Made by a program: the position numbers and the translations under genes
Assembly (NCBI RefSeq): GCF_040958095.1
Contig: NC_091152.1
Coordinates: 22,629,998 to 22,693,997, forward strand
Direction: 5' to 3'
Length of the DNA stretch: 64,000 bases
From: Procambarus clarkii
Taxonomy: Eukaryota > Arthropoda > Malacostraca > Decapoda > Cambaridae
In this document: piece by piece, positions 59,401 through 64,000 of the stretch
How positions within the stretch are numbered: the first letter of the stretch is position 1
Layout of the letters: every line of letters starts with the position of its first letter
The notes under the pieces: generated by a model
What the model was told of the DNA's origin: nothing
The model's database searches: none
The model's input: only the letters and a program-made list of their open reading frames with translations

Positions 59401-59899
59401 CAACATAACCTGGTGGACTACCTCCCACTCATTTGACAAGGGAGCACTCTGTGGTCTCCATTTTCTCATCAAAATCCGATCATTGTAGTAGTACCCAGTT
59501 GCTGCGTCTACAATTTCCTCCATAGAGACAGCTGTTTCATGACAATCTGCAAGAGTGGGGTCAGCTTTCTGTAACTCACTCAAGGAGGCATCTAGGCCTT
59601 GGTCAGATGCCATTGGCCGAGGCTCAACAGTGTTCTCCTCCACCTCCCCACTACTCTCGGTAGATGGTGGTGGCAGGCTCTCCACAATGTCCTCGGCCAC
59701 GTCATCGAGTCGGGCCATGAATGTGTCCGCGAGGTCCACTTGGTTTTCACCACTCGGAAAGTTCCTTGTGTCCTCGGGATTTACCACCTTGGCAAGCACA
59801 GGGCTGCCCTTACATTTAAGTCCCATAGACCTGGTCACGGCGCACGCAGGGTACACAACATTATCCTCTGCGGCGGGTGGATCCAGGCAAACCTTAGGG

Positions 59900-60200
59900 G
59901 TAGGCAACATAATAGGCAGTCTGGAGTCCCCTACCTTATCCCCTGCTAAATCATTACCAACTATTACATCAACATTAGGAAAAGGTAGGTATGAAGTGAC
60001 TCCGACTGTACAAACACCCTTGTGGAAATCAGATTCCAGGGTAACCTTATGGAGGGGTACTGCTCGAGTATCACTAGTGACACCCTCGACCAGTACCACC
60101 TCTCCAGTGTCGAGAGTGTTGGCACCTTGCAACGCACTCTCTAAAATTAAAGTCTGGATGGCACCGGTGTCTCGGAAGATCACCACGTCCTTCCAGGAAG
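59900..60200 (-). pseudogene. Gypsy protease region
   Basis: IFRDTGAIQTLILES contains the D-T-G active-site triplet (about 60165-60171) and VDVIVGNDLAGD resembles the second conserved half. A spacer rich in acidic residues and proline separates it from integrase (about 59400-59900). Fossil copy. Confidence 0.8.
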
Positions 60201-60339
60201 AACCCTCAGACAAAAGTAGTCTCCCTTTCGATAAGAATGGGGTAAGCAAGTCCAACCACTGTGGGTTGGAGGTCTTACTCCCTAACCCTTCTGAAAGCCT
60301 CAAGCCCTGTGTCACAACTAGAGCATTGGGTCTTTTTTC

Positions 60340-61543
60340 TGGGTACAGTTGCCAACAACGGCTAATATTGTGGTTTGAACGATTACAGTGACCACAAAAA
60401 CGTCGGGGAGAAGAGACATTACTAACAGAATTACCCTTCGGTTCACCCTTAGGCGCCGTGGGGCTAGACACTTTAACAGGGTTAGTTATGTCTGAAACAG
60501 AAGGTGCATTAGGTAAAGGGTTAGAATGAGCTGGTCTGGACTGGCTGTGGGTATAAGTTTTGCTACTCTGTGGGGTATAATTATTTTTATTGGGCCTTTT
60601 GCCCGCCAATTGGTAGTTTTCTGCCAACTTGGCCAAATCCCCTATTTTAGAATTTACCTCTACCCTTCCTCTAATGTACTGTGATACGTTCTCTGGCATA
60701 ATATCTATAAAATGCTCCATTAAAACTAAGTTCCTGAGAGCCTCGTATGTTTCGGCTTTCGCCGAGCGAATCCATCTATCAAACAATCGAATTTGATCAT
60801 TCACAAATTCAGTGAGCGGTTGGTTGTGAGTAGGCCTAAGGTTGCGATAAACTTGGCGGTGAGCTTCAGGAGTAATTTCATATGCCCGCAAAATACATTC
60901 CCTGACTTTATCATATTCAAAACACTCGTCGTCAGGCATGTTTATAAAAATATCTTGTGCTTTACCCCCTAAGTCTTCCCTGTAGGATTTTCACCCACTC
61001 TTCCTTTGGCCAGTTCATGGACATGGCCAATCTCTGAAAATGGTTGAAAAACCTTTCAGGGTCTGACTCGGAAAATTCAGGCAAATTATGCTTTTTCTCA
61101 TAATGCCTGGGGTTTGAATCCCCGGCAGGTGGAGGTCCAGTGGCATTCGCTCTAATTCTAGCCTCCTCGGTTTTGAGTCTTTGTTCCTCTAATTTTATTT
61201 TTGCTAACTCTAAAGCTAATTCTCTATCCCTATGAGTTGCACTTTCTGCTTGGCTAGGCTGGCATAAAGGTGTATCACTTGCCAATAGTTCTTCATCAAT
61301 ACAATGTTGTAATATTTCATTCACCAAAGTCCACTTTTTATCCGCGTCATTTAATTCTAGGCCAAATTCCTTGCCTAACAATACTAAATTAGACTTTTTA
61401 AGTTTCTTTATCTCTACCACTGAAGGCTCCATTGCCAGTCTCTGCATTTCAGATGACATCACTAACAATTTTAGCTCCCAGCCAAAGAAAAAATTAAAAA
61501 ATAAAAATTGGAAAAAAACAAAAATTTGCACGGCCCCTAACAC
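60340..61543 (-). pseudogene. Gypsy gag region with SCAN-like capsid end and zinc knuckle
   Basis: The N-terminal part has a charged helical region (ELALELAKIKLEEQRLKTEE) and a capsid start (HNLPEFSESDPERFFNHFQR). The capsid end (about 60655-60912) reads ILRAYEITPEAHRQVYRNLR, TEFVNDQIRLFDRWIRSAKA and LVLMEHFIDIMPENVSQYIR, closely following the SCAN-domain pattern. A single CCHC knuckle (CGHCNRSNHNISRC, about 60355-60396) follows. Gag builds the particle and binds RNA. Fossil copy. Confidence 0.85.
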
Positions 61544-61734
61544 AAGGCCACACTAACCTTAATCGTGAAGGGATCCAGCTGGGTGTCCAGTCAGTGCAAG
61601 AATGTCCTTTGCTAGATGAGCTGGACCCTAGGCTAGCACACAACCGTTCTGCGGAAAACAAAAAATTTTAATTTTGGCACTCAAGAATCTAATTTTTTAC
61701 ACTAATAATGTTCATCCCGGACTGGCCAACCACT
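61544..61734 (-). other. Gypsy 5' leader with primer binding site at 61713-61732
   Basis: Two bases inside the 5' LTR the minus strand begins TGGTTGGCCAGTCCGGGATG. This is complementary to a tRNA 3' end terminating in CCA. I cannot name the tRNA with confidence. Confidence 0.8.
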
Positions 61735-62721
61735 TGTTATAAATATATGTGTGGGGCTTCTATGGGGTACTGGTACTATTAAGGGGTAAGGGTAGTTAGA
61801 AGACAAGAGTATCAAATATGGGAGAGCTAAAAGGCCCGGCCCCCAAAATAAACTATCCACAGTAGTAATAACTTGCTACTAGACCATATATGTTAGTCTA
61901 AGGGTTGATCAATGCGCTCCCACACTGGAAGAAGGGATACTCTGTAATTCATGTACTTATTTATTAACCCCTTAACAACCCCCCATATACACTCACACCA
62001 ATAACAATAATAATAATAACTTTACCACACTATCTTACGTTAAAAGCCTTGGTCCACTTAGGCAGGATACAAGGTTTACACTATTAACGAGCTAGGGTAA
62101 AGTACTACTGGATAAGCACTGAAGCTGGATGCAGCTTAGGGTAGGGAAACCACGTGGGACCCTAATACAAAACACAACACTTAGGGGTACCCAAAACACT
62201 GGCAAATACTACCCCCAGGTCTCACCAATCGTTACTACCAGAGTAGGTACACTTAATAATGCCACGTACTTAACTTAAGGATACAGGAACTTCAGGTAAG
62301 GGAAATAAGTAAGAGGAGAAGGGAGAAGAGTAGGGGTGCAGCCACAGAGTAGGTCTCGTCCGCACGAACACCAGCCAGAGAAGGACCTTCTAGCGACCAG
62401 CTAGGCCTCCCATGTCGTGGTGCCGGAAGGAGCCTAATTGATCGTGCAGCTAAGCACATTAAAGATCTTCCCCTATGCAATGTATTGTTACTTTACAAAT
62501 GATTAGAAAGTATTAGTAAGCAAAGTTGGTGCCTATGTTATTATTTAATAATCAACCCCCAGCTCAGTCTTTAAATGCTCTTTGAGAAACAATAATAGTC
62601 TTACGTCTGGCAGGGAAGATACAAACAATTGCCGCTAGTGATGCACCCAACTGTACTACCAGAAAGTTTAATAGCTCAATTTTGACCTCTGGTTTCCACT
62701 GGAGAACCCAGGGTCGTAACA
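61735..62721 (-). repeat. Gypsy LTR (5' LTR in element orientation)
   Basis: 987 bp. Same termini as its partner, with about eight substitutions seen by eye. Confidence 0.95.
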
Positions 62722-63223
62722 GTAGTACTCGTTAACTTAATAATAACGCTCTATTACTCTCTCATCTATCCTTATTTCAATTATGGTGCTTGGGGTTCTA
62801 CTACCCAAAATCATCTACATCTTCTAATTACTCAACACAAATCTTCTATAGAACAATAACAAACTTTGGCCCCAGACAGCTCTCGGTAACCTTATTTAAA
62901 TCTTTGAATATGTACTACTGTCCTAGTTGTACTCACTTAGTTGTGTTTTCGGGGATTGAACTCTGGCTCTTTGGTCCCGCCTCTCAACTGTCAATCAACT
63001 GTTGTACAGATTCCTGAGCCTACTGGGCTCTGTCATATCTACATTTGAAATTATGTATGGCGTCAGCCTCCACCACATCACTGCCTAATGCATTCCACCT
63101 GTTAACTACCCTGACACTGAAAAAGTTCTTTCTAACGTATTTCCCCAGTCACTAGGTATTTTCTGCCCGTCTGTTAATTCCTGTTAATTCAGCTAGGATT
63201 TACCATTATGTCTTGGTCGGGCT

Positions 63224-63258
63224 CCGTTAAGTGTTATGTGATCTATTCACTTTATTTT
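63224..63258 (+). repeat. Left arm of a perfect 35-bp inverted repeat
   Basis: CCGTTAAGTGTTATGTGATC and the next 15 bases are exactly complementary to 63966-64000. Confidence 0.9.
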
Positions 63259-63965
63259 ATTTCAAGGAGTGCAGGAACAATCACAACTACGTTCTTGAGA
63301 CTCCAGATAGAGACTCCACTTCAACCTCCTGAAGCAGTATCAAGGTACCCCCCCCCTAGGATCTTAAGCAACCTACCACAAGAGGATGAATGGCATCCAC
63401 CAGCCCCACTGTACACCTAAGTCCTACGACCTGAAACCCACCGATTAAGGATTTAAAAACTCCACTCAACCACCAACAACTGATAAAAAAAAACAAGCAC
63501 AGCTCTCCAAGACAATCGGGGAGTAGCTATACTTAATCAACCACCACCTGTTTTATGGCTACTCACCGCCAGCTGACCAGGAAAAAAAAAACAAAAAAAA
63601 AACAAGCCTTTACTAACCACCATATATCACCTCCACATTCATCCATCACTTCTCATCACAATCAACCCCAAAGTGGTTGGGCCACTTATCTGTTACCCCC
63701 CTCCTCTCCCTCGATCACACCCTAATCCTTTTCAAGTTTTCCTGCATCCTTCCCCATCCTTCTGTTCCCGACTTACCAGTCCTATGGTCTTCAAACCGTA
63801 AACCGTAACATGTCGATGTTTGAGTACTAATATTTAACTTAAAATGTACCCCCGTAGTAAGAAAGAGTAAGCTTAGCCTAGTGACATGGCAAACACGTTC
63901 TGCAGAAACCTAATGGCAGATGAAATGTAATTAGAACTAGGTATAACAGTCATGACACAAAGGGG

Positions 63966-64000
63966 AAAATAAAGTGAATAGATCACATAACACTTAACGG
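63966..64000 (-). repeat. Right arm of the inverted repeat, reaching the window edge
   Basis: The reverse complement equals 63224-63258 without mismatch. The arm may extend beyond base 64000. Confidence 0.9.

Larger units (their letters stand above)
55533..62721 (-). mobile_element. Ty3/Gypsy LTR retrotransposon of the Gmr1 type (fossil copy)
   Basis: Two 987-bp LTRs (TGTTATAAAT...GGTCGTAACA) are flanked by 5-bp duplications GTAGT (55528-55532 and 62722-62726). The empty site AATGTAGTACTCG is seen in the other satellite units. On the minus strand the domain order is gag (SCAN-like capsid end, zinc knuckle), protease, integrase, RT, RNase H, with nothing between RNase H and the 3' LTR but ~310 bp. 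Integrase before RT is the Ty1/copia-like order known in the Gmr1 group of Ty3/Gypsy. The LTRs differ at about eight sites by eye (~0.8%), so the element is fairly young. The coding region has about two breaks. Confidence 0.93.
52545..63133 (+). repeat. Satellite unit 6, split by a Gypsy element and ending early
   Basis: The parts are 52545-55532 and 62727-63133, about 3.4 kb of a ~4,990-bp unit. Homology stops abruptly after TTCTTTCT at 63133. The second part is more divergent than any other copy. It keeps a 10-bp segment (CTACTGGGCT, about 63019-63028) in the CR1-like remnant that all other units lack. It is either the array edge or another insertion breakpoint. Confidence 0.88.
63134..64000. 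other. Sequence replacing the satellite, with an inverted repeat; no gene recognised
   Basis: Satellite homology stops after 63133. The region has a T-rich start and a C-rich, repeat-poor middle (63330-63780). A 70-codon frame at 63208-63420 (MSWSGSVKCYVIYS...) has no recognisable domain. The inverted repeat below suggests a mobile element whose right end lies beyond the window. Confidence 0.5.

Noticed and set aside
59555-60391. 278-codon plus-strand frame opposite the Gypsy protease region
   Set aside because: Antisense shadow; low-complexity Ser/Thr/Leu composition and no domain.
61115-61145. GGGTTTGAATCCCCGGCAGG, resembling a tRNA T-arm and acceptor
   Set aside because: It lies within the gag reading frame of the Gypsy element and no matching D-arm or anticodon arm is present.

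Overview
The window looks like repeat-rich nuclear DNA of an arthropod, most likely a decapod crustacean such as a crayfish or lobster. I base this on the mix of BEL, Gypsy and CR1/L2/Jockey-type LINEs, arthropod-type TTAGG motifs inside a foldback element, dense TA and CT microsatellites, and several short repeats I remember as common in decapod genomes. There is no bacterial operon structure. I see no ordinary single-copy host gene with a clear function, and no rRNA, tRNA, snRNA or histone gene.

Layout. The backbone is one tandem array of a ~4,995-bp unit running from base 1 (already inside the array) to 63133. Units begin at 1, 4996, 9991, 14985, 47554 and 52545. Three large elements have landed in the array, and each has an intact empty site in the sister units. 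They are: (i) a minus-strand BEL/Pao LTR retrotransposon at 17838-29057 with 5-bp target duplications ACACG, itself carrying a 5'-truncated LINE; (ii) a 16.35-kb segment at 29101-45448 with 11-bp terminal inverted repeats starting CCCAGCAAAC and a 2-bp AT duplication; (iii) a minus-strand Ty3/Gypsy element at 55533-62721 with 5-bp duplications GTAGT. Removing (i) and (ii) restores unit 4 to exactly 4,994 bp. A fourth inserted segment, or the array edge, starts at 63134. It has an inverted repeat whose second arm reaches the last base of the window.

The 16.35-kb segment holds layered LINE fragments from at least three families, two foldback MITEs, long TA and CT tracts, a candidate promoter with a CRE palindrome, and three phase-compatible exons whose conceptual product resembles the C-terminal part of DUF4806 proteins. 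I could not find a transposase. With TIRs and an AT duplication it could be a large, mostly decayed DNA transposon of the ISL2EU kind with a passenger or second gene.

The Gypsy element is distinctive. Integrase lies upstream of reverse transcriptase, and the capsid C-terminus looks SCAN-like. Both point to the Gmr1 group. Its two LTRs differ at about eight sites by eye, whereas the two BEL LTRs show no difference I could find, so the BEL insertion is the younger.

The array has evolved by unequal exchange. Units 1-3 and units 4(3' part)-6 carry different diagnostic variants, and unit 4 is a chimera. Every unit carries two back-to-back LINE remnants, so the unit became tandem after those insertions. 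The function of the unit, if any, is unknown.
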